The notes: generated by a model not told the origin, from the letters alone. 64,000 nt of DNA from E44-bin32 sp034430595 (GCA_034430595.1 DAOUEL010000078.1:1-64000), one strand, 5' to 3'; shown: positions 34,904 to 44,712, numbered from the stretch's first letter. Made by a program: numbers and translations.

Positions 34904-36037
34904 TTACAGCAGCTGCTCGAGGGCGGTCACCAGCGCCGTGAGATCCTTTTCGTCGTTGTACGCCTGCACAGAAGTTCGCAGTAAGTTCAATCCGGACCAG
35001 CGCCGGGCGACAATTTCAATCCGGAAGCGCTCGAGCAGTTCGCGCTGGAGCCGTTCGGGATCGCATTCTGGGAGCTCCATGCTGAACATCTGCACGGGGT
35101 CTGGCGATTCGTAGTTTGTCAAAGGCTGGAGACCGAGACCTTCGTGGAGACGGGCTTGCAGGTCTTGCGCCAGGTTGCCGCAGCGCTGCCGGACTGTTTG
35201 CCAGTCGTTCTTGCGTTGAAACTCAATCGCAGCTGGTACCGCCAGGAAGGCGGCCAGGTCGCGCGTGCCCTGCCACTCGTGCTGGTCGATGAAAGGCGAA
35301 GCGCCGGGCTTTTCTGGTTCCCAGCCCCAGCTGACGACCAGCGGCTCGAGCTGGTCCTGCACCTCAGGCCGTGCGTAGAGGAAGGCCGAACCCTTCGGCG
35401 CGCACAACCATTTATGGCACGCGCCGGTGTAGATGTCGGCTCCAAGCTGAACCAGGTTCAGTTCGAGCTGACCCGGGGCATGGGCCCCGTCGACGATGGT
35501 GAGAATCCCGGCCTGGCGGGCACGTTCGCATATTGTTTCCACCGGGAAGCGCAGCGCCGTCGGGCTGGTGATGTGGCTGATGAAGATGACAGATGTGCTT
35601 TCGTTTACGCCGCTCCAGAACCGCTCAACGAACTGCTCTGGTGATGTTAGCGGGACCGCGATCGGCTGCTGAATGTAACGGGCACCAGTCTTCTGGCATA
35701 CGAAGCGCCAGGTGCGGTCCATCGCGCCGTATTCGTGATCAGTCGCTAGAATTTCATCGCCGCGGCCGAGATCGAGGCTGCGGGCTACCATGTTTATGGC
35801 GGTGGTTGGATTGGGGAAGTAGACCAGGTCATTGGCGGCGCAGCCCAGGTATTCCGCCAGTTCCTGCCTGGCGTTGGCCAGCAACTCCACCGCTCGCCGG
35901 CCGAGGAGCTCCACCGGCTGCCGTTCGAGCTCGCGCTGCCAACGCTGGTACTCGGCAAAGACCGGTGCCGGGCAAGCGCCGAAGGAGCCGTGGTTCAAAT
36001 AGATGACATCCGGGTCGAGCAGGAATAAGTCCTTCAT
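34904..36037 (-). CDS. class V aminotransferase, isopenicillin-N-epimerase-like
   Basis: A 377-residue PLP enzyme, start ATG 36037 behind AAGGAGCACAG. YLNHGSFGACPAPV at the N-terminus, PNPTTAINMV, TDHEYGAMDRTW and VDGAHAPGQLEL (Asp and His contacting PLP) are visible. The Schiff-base Lys is in YTGACHKWLCAPKGSAFLY. The order and motifs match CefD-like members of the cysteine desulfurase superfamily; no desulfurase Cys loop is seen. It probably acts on a small amino compound. It stands alone, divergent from the CSLREA gene. Confidence 0.8.
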   Translation of the reverse strand: MKDLFLLDPDVIYLNHGSFGACPAPVFAEYQRWQRELERQPVELLGRRAVELLANARQELAEYLGCAANDLVYFPNPTTAINMVARSLDLGRGDEILATDHEYGAMDRTWRFVCQKTGARYIQQPIAVPLTSPEQFVERFWSGVNESTSVIFISHITSPTALRFPVETICERARQAGILTIVDGAHAPGQLELNLVQLGADIYTGACHKWLCAPKGSAFLYARPEVQDQLEPLVVSWGWEPEKPGASPFIDQHEWQGTRDLAAFLAVPAAIEFQRKNDWQTVRQRCGNLAQDLQARLHEGLGLQPLTNYESPDPVQMFSMELPECDPERLQRELLERFRIEIVARRWSGLNLLRTSVQAYNDEKDLTALVTALEQLL

Positions 36038-36259
36038 CTGTGCTCCTTATTATCTGACGATCCACGCAGACTCTACAACTGAACCGAACCGTTCACCACG
36101 ACGTGGACGGTTGCGACATGGCAGATCTTGGAGAATGATGTTATGTTGTCACAGATTTGCTCGGGTTTGCGTTGTATCAATGAGAGGGTTGCCTCTCCTT
36201 TCGGTTCGGCTACGCTGGATGAACGTGCCCAGCCGGCTGACATAAACTGTGAGGGACGC

Positions 36260-38686
36260 ATGAATCACCGATATATACGCCGCATTCTCGTGCTCGCAGG
36301 AAGCGTACTGGTTCTGGCCTCGGCCTGCACCCCATCTCCCGTTTGCGATCCGGTCTACAACGTGACCAAAACCGCCGACACCAATGATGGCGTCTGCAGC
36401 GCGTTAGACTGCTCGCTGCGCGAGGCGGTCGATAATGCCAATGCCTGCCCCGGTGCACAGATCATCAACCTTCCCGCCGGCAACTATCCACTCACCCGGG
36501 TCGGAGCTGACGAGGACGTCAACGCGACAGGTGACCTGGACATCACCGACGACCTGACCATCGCAGGAGCTGGAGCGCCTTCGATCAGCGGGGAGGATCA
36601 GGACCGTATCTTCGAGATCTTCAGCCCAGCCACGGTCGACCTGGAGCTGATGATCCTGATTAACGGTCGCGCCCAACTGGGCGGGGCGATCCGCAATCAC
36701 AGCAATCTGACGATCGGCAATGGATCGATCCACGACAACGTGGCCGCCGTGCCACCGGGTGGCCTTGGCGCCTCCTCCGGTGGCGGGATTTTCAATGAGG
36801 CCGGCACGTTGACTCTGAACGGCACGCAGATCTTCGGCAACACGGCCGATGAAGGCGGGGGCATCCACAACTTCGCCACAGCCTCGTTGTTTGCGACGGA
36901 CGTGCTGCTGCAGGGCAACAATGCTAACGACATGGGGGGCGCGTTGTGGGTGAATTTCGCGTCCAATGCCACCCTGGATAACGTCGAGCTGCGCGACAAC
37001 GACGCTACGAACCACGGAGCCGGTATTTACAATGATGGGCACCTGGACGGTACCGGGATCACCTTTGTGGAAAACGTCGCCGGATTGAACGGCGGCGGAA
37101 TGTGGAATGGCCCGGATGGCGAGGCATTCCTGTACGACGCCTGGTTTACCAACAATAACGCCAGCACCGGCGGCGGGGTCTTTAACCAGGGCTTGACCCA
37201 CCTCTATCGCAGTGGTGTGAATAACAACACCGCCTTCGGGGGCTTGGGCGGCGGCGCCTACAATGATGTCCCCGGTGCTCTTTTCCTGCAGAACACGACC
37301 GTCAGCTCCAATATGATCGTCGCACCACCCGGACTGCCCGGTGGCTCGGGCGTGTTTAACATTGGTGATATGCGGCTGGAATTCATAACGGTCGCCTACA
37401 ACAACGTCGACGGCCTGCGCAACGACGCCGGCGGGACGATGACCATCCGCAGCAGTGCACTTGCCTACCACTCCGGTGGCAACTGCAGCGGAACGACGCC
37501 GATGAATCCCTCGATTGGCTTCAACATCTCCGACGATGCCAGCTGCGGTTTCATAGAGCCGTCGGACCTGAACAGCACCGACCCTCTGCTCGGGCCCCTG
37601 GCATCGAACGGCGGAATTGCGTTGAGCCACATGCTCAGCCCGGGCAGCCCGGCGATCGACAGTGGCGATCCGGATAAGTGCATCTCGGAGGACCAGCGCA
37701 GCGTTGCGCGCCCCCAGGGGGCGTGGTGCGACCGCGGCTCGATCGAGGTCGAAGCTGCCGCCCCTGTCCCGACCCCAACACCCGTTCCGGCGACGCTGGG
37801 GACCGTGACCGGAGCCCTATGCTATCCCTCTGAGGGCATCCCGCCGATGGACCTGTATTTCTTGGACATCGGAACCCAGGTTGTCACATCCTTCCCGCAT
37901 TTGGATGGTACGGCCAGTTACAGCGTCGACCTGCCGCCGAGCGCCTACGTTGCCTACGCTTATCCGCAGGGGTACAACATCGGGGGCTCGTATTCACAGG
38001 CAGTCCTGTGCGGACTGACCGTGAACTGCACCGATCACAGCCTGATCCAGTTCCCGGTCGTCGCAGGTCAGGTGACGAGCGATATCGATATCTGCGATTG
38101 GTATGGCCAGCCTGGAGATGTGCCTGCCCCGGACGGGAGCATGCCCGCCACGCCCACCCCCACCCCGGTGGCGACCCCGATGGCGAAGTTCATCATGAAT
38201 GCCTTCTGCCGCAAGGGACCGAACACGGGGTACGGTACTTCAGCAGGGTACGAGATTGGGCAGGAGGTGGAGCTGATCGGACGCAGTGAGCCGGGTATTC
38301 CTCTCTGGTGGTACACCGTGCTGCGCTGCTGGGTGTCTGATTCGACCGTCGAAACAAGTGGGCCGGTGGACGGACTGCCGATCATTCCAGCGCCGCCGAC
38401 GCCGGTTCCGGAGACACCGCCTGAACCTCCGGCGCGCTTCCGGATCAGCGAGTCGCTGTGCGACCCGAGGCAGTACCGGGTCACCCTTTCCTGGATCGAC
38501 CGCGCTGATAACGAGAATGGCTACCGGCTTTACCGGGACGGGCAGTTGATCGCCACACTGTCAACCAACGCGGCCGGCTATGTCGACAATCCGCCGCGCG
38601 GTGGAGCGCATTCCTACGCTCTGGAGGCGTTCAACGATGGCGGCGCCTCGACTCAGGTGACAACTCAGGACCAGGGCTGCAAGTAA
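36260..38686 (+). CDS. CSLREA beta-helix lipoprotein with SH3-like and Fn3-like domains
   Basis: An 808-residue protein, started at ATG 36260 where a lipoprotein signal begins (lipobox LASAC). The CSLREA motif DCSLREAVDNAN follows, then about 400 residues of parallel beta-helix repeats rich in GGG and NN turns, ending with a choice-of-anchor-like region (DPLLGPLASNGG, then GSPAIDSGDPDKC). A Pro/Thr linker, a beta-sandwich segment, an SH3-like module (CRKGPNTGYG, then CWVSDST) and a final fibronectin-III-like domain (VTLSWIDRADNENGYRLYRDG) complete it. It is a cell-surface protein, possibly glycan-binding. No catalytic residues were identified. Confidence 0.8.
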   Translation: MNHRYIRRILVLAGSVLVLASACTPSPVCDPVYNVTKTADTNDGVCSALDCSLREAVDNANACPGAQIINLPAGNYPLTRVGADEDVNATGDLDITDDLTIAGAGAPSISGEDQDRIFEIFSPATVDLELMILINGRAQLGGAIRNHSNLTIGNGSIHDNVAAVPPGGLGASSGGGIFNEAGTLTLNGTQIFGNTADEGGGIHNFATASLFATDVLLQGNNANDMGGALWVNFASNATLDNVELRDNDATNHGAGIYNDGHLDGTGITFVENVAGLNGGGMWNGPDGEAFLYDAWFTNNNASTGGGVFNQGLTHLYRSGVNNNTAFGGLGGGAYNDVPGALFLQNTTVSSNMIVAPPGLPGGSGVFNIGDMRLEFITVAYNNVDGLRNDAGGTMTIRSSALAYHSGGNCSGTTPMNPSIGFNISDDASCGFIEPSDLNSTDPLLGPLASNGGIALSHMLSPGSPAIDSGDPDKCISEDQRSVARPQGAWCDRGSIEVEAAAPVPTPTPVPATLGTVTGALCYPSEGIPPMDLYFLDIGTQVVTSFPHLDGTASYSVDLPPSAYVAYAYPQGYNIGGSYSQAVLCGLTVNCTDHSLIQFPVVAGQVTSDIDICDWYGQPGDVPAPDGSMPATPTPTPVATPMAKFIMNAFCRKGPNTGYGTSAGYEIGQEVELIGRSEPGIPLWWYTVLRCWVSDSTVETSGPVDGLPIIPAPPTPVPETPPEPPARFRISESLCDPRQYRVTLSWIDRADNENGYRLYRDGQLIATLSTNAAGYVDNPPRGGAHSYALEAFNDGGASTQVTTQDQGCK

Positions 38687-38718
38687 CCCGGCGTAAAGGC
38701 GAAAGCCCTGATGTAACC

Positions 38719-38746
38719 GTAGGGGCACGATTTATCGTGCCCCTAC
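38719..38746. repeat. GTAGGGGC-family palindrome, copy 3
   Basis: GTAGGGGCACGAT (38719-38731), then TT, then ATCGTGCCCCTAC (38734-38746). It lies between the convergent genes ending at 38686 and 38948. The rest of this 260-base gap shows no gene. Confidence 0.85.
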
Positions 38747-38947
38747 ATCACACCGCGATCCTTTTATCAGGGACCATGACCGACGTCCTTTATGTCGCCG
38801 GGTTACTTGCGCTGGGGGGCGCCCCACTCCTGCGATATGTCTCGCTCCCTCTCTGATCGAGCAGACCGTTTATAAAAGTCATGCCCAATAACACATCAGG
38901 GGTACGGCACCGTCCCCCTACCCATAATAAAGTATGCCCCCGGTTTT

Positions 38948-40036
38948 CTATGGCAGGAAATTAAGCGGATTGACCCGGCCCCAGATGTCGCTGCGCATCT
39001 CGAAGTGCAGATGCGGGCCGCTGGAATTGCCAGTTACGCCCATCGTGCCGATAGCGCCGCCCTGGAAGACAGACTGCCCGCAGCCAACGCTGATGGTGTC
39101 AAGGTGGGCATAAAGCGTCTGCCAGCCTGTGCCGTGATCGATTACCACGACATTGCCGTAGCCGTAGTTGTTCCATCCAGCGTAGACCACAACGCCCGAA
39201 TCGGACGCCGTAATCAGGTTTCCGATGCTTCCGCCGATGTCGATCGCCTCGTGCAGGCCAGGCACATAGTGGTAGCCTGAAAGCCAATGTGAGGAAGTTG
39301 GCCAGCTAAAGACCCCATTGCCGATCGCTCCGCTCGAGACCGAGCCACAGTAGCCAGGGCCGAGGATGCTGGCCGCGGCCGGATTGGCGCGTGTAATCGC
39401 AACCATCTGCCAGCTCGGTGGGTCGCGCTGGCCATCCGGAATGACGATTAATGTGCCGGGATCAATCTGGGGATCAGCGAAATCAATATTAAATCCCAGG
39501 TGATTTCCGGGCCATTCGACGATCTCTTCCGGCGAGGAATGGAACATCCCCGCCACGTTGTAAAGCGATTCGCCTTCTTTCCAGGGGTAAAGCACGCCGT
39601 CCACCGGCGGGATATTAAGCTCCTGGCCCGGGCGCAGCGTGTGCGGGTCGGCCTCGAGCGTGTCCCAGTTGCCCCATAATACCGACTGCGGGTCAAGCCC
39701 AAATTTCTCAGCGATTCCGAAGAGCGTGTCGCCCTCTTTGACCAGGTACTTGATGATGTCAAGCCGGGGGCGGTCTGGCATGATGGTGTGCAGGTCAATC
39801 TGCCGCTGCAGCCCGGTCCTGCCGCTGACGGGCTGGAATTCGGGCAGAATGGCAGGATCAGGCGTATCTTGAGCAGCCTGCTCTTGGATCGTGGGCGTCT
39901 TGTCTCCGCTTGCGGCCAGCTCGGTCTGTGGTTGAACGCTGCAGGCCGCAGTTAAAACCAGCAGGGCAAGCAGGAAAGCTGGCTCTGCCAGACGGCACTC
40001 TCGTAAGTTGCGGACCTGCAGGGCGGGGAATTTCAT
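38948..40036 (-). CDS. LysM-M23 peptidase lipoprotein
   Basis: A 362-residue protein started at ATG 40036. A hydrophobic signal ends in LTAAC. Two LysM-like modules follow (about 95-145, YLVKEGDTLFGIAEKFGLDP, and about 150-205, YPWKEGESLYNVAGMF). A C-terminal M23 domain (about 250-362) has GLHEAIDIGG (His and Asp zinc ligands), LYAHLD and GPHLHFEMR (HxH). It should cut or bind peptidoglycan-like material outside the membrane, although true peptidoglycan cannot be assumed for this lineage. It is divergent from a second M23 gene. Confidence 0.88.
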   Translation of the reverse strand: MKFPALQVRNLRECRLAEPAFLLALLVLTAACSVQPQTELAASGDKTPTIQEQAAQDTPDPAILPEFQPVSGRTGLQRQIDLHTIMPDRPRLDIIKYLVKEGDTLFGIAEKFGLDPQSVLWGNWDTLEADPHTLRPGQELNIPPVDGVLYPWKEGESLYNVAGMFHSSPEEIVEWPGNHLGFNIDFADPQIDPGTLIVIPDGQRDPPSWQMVAITRANPAAASILGPGYCGSVSSGAIGNGVFSWPTSSHWLSGYHYVPGLHEAIDIGGSIGNLITASDSGVVVYAGWNNYGYGNVVVIDHGTGWQTLYAHLDTISVGCGQSVFQGGAIGTMGVTGNSSGPHLHFEMRSDIWGRVNPLNFLP

Positions 40037-40054
40037 CAAAGGCTCCGGCGGGAG

Positions 40055-40083
40055 ATCATATCAGCCTGAGGCGAGAGGGTCAA
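40055..40083 (-). promoter_or_regulatory. promoter of the LysM-M23 gene
   Basis: On the minus strand TTGACC (40083-40078) and TATGAT (40060-40055) are 17 bases apart, 18 bases ahead of ATG 40036. On the plus strand TATACT at 40098-40103 may serve the divergent gene. Confidence 0.6.
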
Positions 40084-40215
40084 GGAAATGCTGGCACTAT
40101 ACTTGCACCGAAGAGGTATGGCCAACCACTGGCCGAACCAGGTTTCCTATTGGACTCCGGGGGAACTCGGGGCAAAATCGTATTGCTAACCGGCCGGGAA
40201 ACCAAGGCGAGGTGC

Positions 40216-41304
40216 ATGTCCCGTAACGAAGTACGAAGCATCGTGCTCTACCTGGGGTTCGCTCTGATGATTGCCTCCTGCCAGGGAGGTGTTCCAGGGA
40301 CGCCGCCGCTGCTTGTTATGACGCCAGCGGCAGCGACGCTCACACCGGAGAGCACGGCGGTGGTTGATGTGGTTGAAGGCGGAAGTCGGCTTGAACTGCA
40401 GATTCCATCCGATCCGCTTCCGGTCACTTTCCCAACTGCTCTGCCAGTACCCGAGATAGGCTGGCGGCCACCACCGTATACCGCACCGTGGTCGCTGGGT
40501 CCCTACGACCATTTCTTCCTGTCGCGCCCTATCCTGTCGAATGAGGTCAACTGGCCCAATCCCCAGTACCGCTACGGAAGCACCCTGCTAGGCCAGGAGG
40601 ACATGCATACCGGCATCGATATCAGCGCCTCGCGCGGAGCGGCAATTGTCGCAGCGGGATCGGGCGAGGTCGTCTGGGCCGGTTATGGCCTGTACCGGGG
40701 GGTCGAGGATCCGACCGATCCTTACGGGCTGGCGGTCGCGATCCTGCACGACTTTGGCTATGAAGGTCAGCCGCTTTACACCGTGTATGCGCATATGAGC
40801 TCGATCGATGTCTGGCGTGGACAGCGGGTGCAGGCGGGCGACCGCCTGGGAACCGTGGGGGAGACGGGCGACGCCAGCGGGCCTCACCTGCACTTCGAAG
40901 TACGGCTGGGTGAGAACCGCTACTTCAGCACGCGCAATCCCGAGCTGTGGATCGTTCCACCCGAAGGCTGGGGAGTCCTGGCCGGAAGGCTTGAGAACAC
41001 CTACAGCTGGCCGCTCTACGAACAGCTTATTCAGATTAAGTCACTCGATACCGGTCAGCGCTGGGACGTGTGGTCCTATGCGGAAGGCACCGTGCTGCCC
41101 GATGACCATTACGACGAGAACTTCGTGATCAGCGACCTGCCCGCCGGACCGTATGAAGTGTTGATCAACTTTGCCGGCCACGCGTTCACGGCCCAGTTCT
41201 ATCTCGAACCCGGGCGAGTGAATTTCCTGCGCTTCGGCGGCCGCAATGGCTTTGTGATCGAGCCGACGCCCGAAGCGCCTGATTTGAACCAACCGCCCCG
41301 CTAG
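40216..41304 (+). CDS. M23-family peptidase lipoprotein
   Basis: A 362-residue protein started at ATG 40216 (GCGAGG upstream), where the lipoprotein signal begins (lipobox MIASC). Earlier in-frame starts would overlap the divergent gene and lack a signal. The M23 domain lies at about 120-260: DMHTGIDISASRG (zinc ligands), TVYAHMS and GPHLHFEVR. A C-terminal beta-domain of about 100 residues (SYAEGTVLPDDHYDENF, then FLRFGGRNGFVIE) follows. No LysM is present. It is likely a cell-envelope endopeptidase or an activator of one. Confidence 0.85.
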   Translation: MSRNEVRSIVLYLGFALMIASCQGGVPGTPPLLVMTPAAATLTPESTAVVDVVEGGSRLELQIPSDPLPVTFPTALPVPEIGWRPPPYTAPWSLGPYDHFFLSRPILSNEVNWPNPQYRYGSTLLGQEDMHTGIDISASRGAAIVAAGSGEVVWAGYGLYRGVEDPTDPYGLAVAILHDFGYEGQPLYTVYAHMSSIDVWRGQRVQAGDRLGTVGETGDASGPHLHFEVRLGENRYFSTRNPELWIVPPEGWGVLAGRLENTYSWPLYEQLIQIKSLDTGQRWDVWSYAEGTVLPDDHYDENFVISDLPAGPYEVLINFAGHAFTAQFYLEPGRVNFLRFGGRNGFVIEPTPEAPDLNQPPR

Positions 41305-41381
41305 GCCGGCCGTAAGAAACCCCACGGCGCAACTACCATCTCCTTCAGGACAAAACTCACAGCAGGCTGTGATACCTGTCA

Positions 41382-41451
41382 TGTGAACCCTGTTCGTATT
41401 TCCCATAATATAAGGTGAACCTAACTTAATACAGGTTGGTGAACCTAACTT
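41382..41451 (+). promoter_or_regulatory. feo operon 1 promoter with two DtxR-type operators
   Basis: TGTGAA (41382-41387) and CATAAT (41404-41409), 16 bases apart, can serve as -35 and -10. The 14-base sequence GGTGAACCTAACTT occurs twice, at 41414-41427 and 41438-41451, 24 bases apart. Read on the minus strand each is TTAGGTTCACC followed by TTA or AAC, close in form to the DtxR/IdeR iron box. The first copy covers the expected transcription start. The gene it precedes encodes a DtxR-type repressor, so iron-dependent autoregulation is likely. Confidence 0.65.
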
Positions 41452-41472
41452 TACGCACCAGGCAGGATGAGC

Positions 41473-42156
41473 ATGTCGGAGCGGCATCAATTCGGCGAAA
41501 GCGAAGAAATGTATCTGAAAACGGTCTACGTCCTGGCCGAAGCGCAGGATCCGGTACCGGTGACAGCCCTGGCGGAGAAGCTGAAGATCACCACCGTCTC
41601 AGCCAGCGAGATGGTGCGCCGGCTCCAGGAACGGAAACTTCTGGAGCACATGCCCTATAAAGGTGTGCGCCTCACGCCGCTCGGCGAGAATCGGGCCAGG
41701 GATATCCTGCGCCGCCATCGCTTGTGGGAGCGATTTCTCACCGACCAGCTCGAGCTGGACTGGGCACATGCGCACGATGCAGCCTGCCAACTGGAACATC
41801 TCACTGACGAAGAAATTATGGCAGCGTTGGACCGTTTCCTAGGGCATCCGGAAACCTGTCCGCACGGGAACCCGATTCCACGCGACTCCCAGCAGGTTTC
41901 AAGAAAATCCAGGATCCCGCTCAGCGCGCTGCAAGTGGGCGACGAGGCCACGATCGTGAGAATTCAGAACGAGGAGACGGCGCTGCTTGCCCATCTCGCA
42001 GGGCACGGATTGCGGCCGGGCCAGCGGTTCCTGCTGGAGGAAATTGCGCCTTACGATGGCCCCCGGGCGCTTCGCATGGGTGAGGAAGTCCAGGTTGTCG
42101 GGCGGGATGTCGCCGAGCACATCATCGTACAAAAATCGAGTCGTGGGAATGACTGA
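41473..42156 (+). CDS. DtxR-family metal-dependent repressor with FeoA-like C-terminal domain
   Basis: About 227 residues from ATG 41473 (AGGA six bases upstream; ATG 41467 is the alternative). Residues 1-65 are a winged helix (LAEKLKITTVSASEMVRRL, then KGVRLTPLGE). The dimerisation and metal-binding domain has HRLWERFL, HAHDAACQLEH and a HPETCPHGNPIP segment. The last ~75 residues form an SH3-like FeoA domain. It should repress feo system 1 when loaded with Fe2+ (or Mn2+). Its own promoter carries two direct-repeat operators. feoA overlaps its end by eight bases. Confidence 0.87.
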   Translation: MSERHQFGESEEMYLKTVYVLAEAQDPVPVTALAEKLKITTVSASEMVRRLQERKLLEHMPYKGVRLTPLGENRARDILRRHRLWERFLTDQLELDWAHAHDAACQLEHLTDEEIMAALDRFLGHPETCPHGNPIPRDSQQVSRKSRIPLSALQVGDEATIVRIQNEETALLAHLAGHGLRPGQRFLLEEIAPYDGPRALRMGEEVQVVGRDVAEHIIVQKSSRGND

Positions 42157-42499
42157 TTCGAGCCGCGATCAAATCTCCCTTGCAAGCCTGCCTTCCGGCT
42201 GCACATTCGAGGTGGTCGGTTTCCTCGGCTGCCGCAAGCGGGCTCAACGGCTGGTGGAACTGGGCATGACGCCCGGGACGCATCTGGAGATTGTCCGGTC
42301 GATGCCCGGGCAGCCTCTGCTCCTTCGAGTGCGCGGCGCCCTGCTGGCGGTCGATCGGTGCAGCGCGGGTGACATCATCGTCCGTCCGTTGGAGGTGCTT
42401 CCGCTAACTGCTCGATCCCGGAGAAGCGGTTATCGGCCACGCTGGCACTTTCGGTTGAAGCGCGGCCGAAGGAGTTCCCGGCGGAGGCATGATCGTTGA
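42149..42499 (+). CDS. feoA: FeoA, ferrous iron transport accessory protein
   Basis: A 116-residue protein starting at ATG 42149, inside the end of the repressor gene. The first ~80 residues match FeoA: SLASLPSGCTFEVVGFLG, then RLVELGMTPGTHLEIV, then LLLRVRGALLAVDR. The last ~30 residues form an unusually basic Arg-rich tail that ordinary FeoA proteins lack. FeoA is a small cytoplasmic protein that assists FeoB. Its stop overlaps the TTG start of feoB, so the genes are tightly coupled. Confidence 0.88.
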   Translation: MTDSSRDQISLASLPSGCTFEVVGFLGCRKRAQRLVELGMTPGTHLEIVRSMPGQPLLLRVRGALLAVDRCSAGDIIVRPLEVLPLTARSRRSGYRPRWHFRLKRGRRSSRRRHDR

Positions 42500-44712
42500 G
42501 CGAAGCAATTGACCTTCGTCTAGCCCTGGTGGGCAATCCCAACACCGGAAAAACAACGCTCTTCAACGCGCTGACAGGATCCCAGCAGCATGTCGGCAAT
42601 TGGCCGGGTAAGACCGTAGAGCGAAAGCAAGGACTGCTTCATTTGAACGGGCTGACGTTTTCTGTTCTCGATCTTCCGGGAACGTACAGCCTCTCCGCCT
42701 ACAGTGAAGAGGAGTGCATCGCCCGCGACTCCCTTCTCGATTCCCCGCCGGATCTGGTGCTGATTGTGCTCGATGCGTGCAACCTGGAACGGCATCTCTA
42801 CCTATGCTTGCAGGTGCTTGAAATGGGGGTTCCGGCAATTGTGGTCCTGAACATGAGCGACCTGGCGGAGAAAAACGGCGCTCAAATTAATCCTCAAGCC
42901 CTGGCCGGCTGCCTGGAAGACCTGCCCGTGGTCCAGGTTGCAGCACGCAGCGGTTCGGGCCTCGACCGATTGAAACTCGAGATTGAACGGGTCGCGCGCA
43001 CAATCGCCGCCGGAGATCCCTCGTCGGCGGGCTGTCTGGCCATCGACTACGGTCCGCTGATCGAGAACGAGTTGGCAGGGCTGGCTGCGCAGGTGGCTGA
43101 TTCAGACCAAACACTGAGCCGTATTGACCTCCGCTGGCAAGCCCTGGAGCTGCTTGAAGGCGACCCGGAGATCGAAAAGCGGTTCACACCCAGGAACGGC
43201 GGGCAGGACCTACCGCAGGCAGCAGCTGAGGTCCGGGCCAGGTTGCAGGAGGCGCTGGAAGGTGAGGTCAACCTGGCGATCGCGGACCGTCGCTACGCAT
43301 TTGCCGATCAGGTCGTCCGGCAATCGATCGAGAGGGACCACACGGGCAGCGCGCCGGAATGGGGTGAGCGGCTCGATCATGCGCTTACCCACCCTGTGAT
43401 AGGTGTGCTGGCTTTTTTGCTTGTCATGTACTTCGTCTTCAGCCTGGTCGTTGAGGTGTCGGCCCCGTTTCTTGATTGGGTTTCGGCTTTCTTCGCCGGC
43501 CCGCTGACGCGCTGGACCGCCTATGGGTTGGCAAGCCTTGGAGCACCTGACTGGCTGCGTAGCCTTGTCATCGAGGGCGTGATAGATGGCGTCGGCGGCG
43601 TGCTGGTCTTCCTGCCGGGTCTGGCCGTGCTGTTTGCCTTCATGGCACTCCTGGAGGATTCTGGCTACCTGGCACGCGCCGCCTTTGTCATGAATCGGGC
43701 GCTGTCCTGGATGGGATTGAACGGAAAGAGTTTTGTTCCGTTAGTGCTCGGCTTCGGCTGCGCAGTCCCGGCGGTTTATGCGACCCGCACTCTCGAACGC
43801 CGCCGCGACCGCATTCTCACCGCATTGCTCATTCCTTTCATGTCGTGTTCAGCCCGGCTGCCGGTGTACGTCGTTTTTGCGCTGGCGTTTTTCGGTGTGC
43901 GGGCTAACCTCGTGATCTGGGCGCTCTATGCGCTCGGAGTGATATTTGCCGCCTGCGCCGGATGGATTCTCTCGCGGACGATCCTGCGCAACCCCCAGCC
44001 GGCAAGCTTCATTCTCGAGATGCCCTCCTATCGCTGGCCGAGCCTGCGCGAAACCAGCCGGCTGGTCAACCGGCGTACCAGGGCTTTCCTGCGCAATGCC
44101 GGGACGGTAATCCTAGGGGCAAGTATCGTCATCTGGCTGCTGCTGAATCTACCGGTGGGCGCCACCGGCCTGGAAGCGACCTACTTCGGCGGGATGAGCA
44201 AGGCAATTGCGCCGGTGTTCAAACCAGCCGGTTTTGGGACATGGCAGGCTTCCGGGTCGCTTGTCAGCGGCCTGGTCGCGAAGGAGGTCGTGGTCGCGAC
44301 AATGTCACAGATTTACCTTGGCGGGGGTGCGCCGCTCGAAATTCCGGAACAGGTGAAACCGGGCGCCGACCTGGCCGAGGCCGGGCGCCAGTTTCTTCAA
44401 GCTGCCGGCCGCTCCGGCGATCGACTGCTGCGAACGCTCAGCCTGGGATTGATTCCAGCACACTCCAGCGGTGAGGGTGCGAAGGACCAGATAGCCCTCG
44501 GAGCGGTTCTGCCGAACGCGTTTTCCCGGCCTGCCGCGCTGGCTTTCCTGGTCTACGTCCTGCTCTATGTCCCCTGCATCGCCACGCTGAGCTCGCTGCG
44601 GGCCGAATTCGGGCTGCGCTGGGCGCTCTTCTCCGCCGCCTTCCAATCGATCGCGGCCTGGCTGGCGGCAGTGAGTGTGTACCAGATCGCCCGGCTTGTG
44701 ATGCAGGCATAG
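42496..44712 (+). CDS. feoB: FeoB, ferrous iron transporter
   Basis: A 738-residue protein, full length. Start TTG 42496 overlaps the feoA stop; GCGGAGG is upstream. The N-terminal G domain has GNPNTGKTT (P-loop), WPGKTVERK (switch I), LDLPGTYSLSAYS and NMSD (G4). The helical insert domain spans about 190-285. The membrane part contains two gate motifs, GFGCAVPAVYATRTLERRRDR and FMSCSARLPVYVVFA, with the conserved Cys residues. It imports Fe2+ across the cytoplasmic membrane. Confidence 0.95.
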   Translation: MSEAIDLRLALVGNPNTGKTTLFNALTGSQQHVGNWPGKTVERKQGLLHLNGLTFSVLDLPGTYSLSAYSEEECIARDSLLDSPPDLVLIVLDACNLERHLYLCLQVLEMGVPAIVVLNMSDLAEKNGAQINPQALAGCLEDLPVVQVAARSGSGLDRLKLEIERVARTIAAGDPSSAGCLAIDYGPLIENELAGLAAQVADSDQTLSRIDLRWQALELLEGDPEIEKRFTPRNGGQDLPQAAAEVRARLQEALEGEVNLAIADRRYAFADQVVRQSIERDHTGSAPEWGERLDHALTHPVIGVLAFLLVMYFVFSLVVEVSAPFLDWVSAFFAGPLTRWTAYGLASLGAPDWLRSLVIEGVIDGVGGVLVFLPGLAVLFAFMALLEDSGYLARAAFVMNRALSWMGLNGKSFVPLVLGFGCAVPAVYATRTLERRRDRILTALLIPFMSCSARLPVYVVFALAFFGVRANLVIWALYALGVIFAACAGWILSRTILRNPQPASFILEMPSYRWPSLRETSRLVNRRTRAFLRNAGTVILGASIVIWLLLNLPVGATGLEATYFGGMSKAIAPVFKPAGFGTWQASGSLVSGLVAKEVVVATMSQIYLGGGAPLEIPEQVKPGADLAEAGRQFLQAAGRSGDRLLRTLSLGLIPAHSSGEGAKDQIALGAVLPNAFSRPAALAFLVYVLLYVPCIATLSSLRAEFGLRWALFSAAFQSIAAWLAAVSVYQIARLVMQA

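Noticed and set aside
36404..37630. A 408-codon open frame on the minus strand
   Set aside because: It lies wholly inside the CSLREA beta-helix gene, has no recognisable domain, and arises from the GC-rich codon pattern of the real gene.
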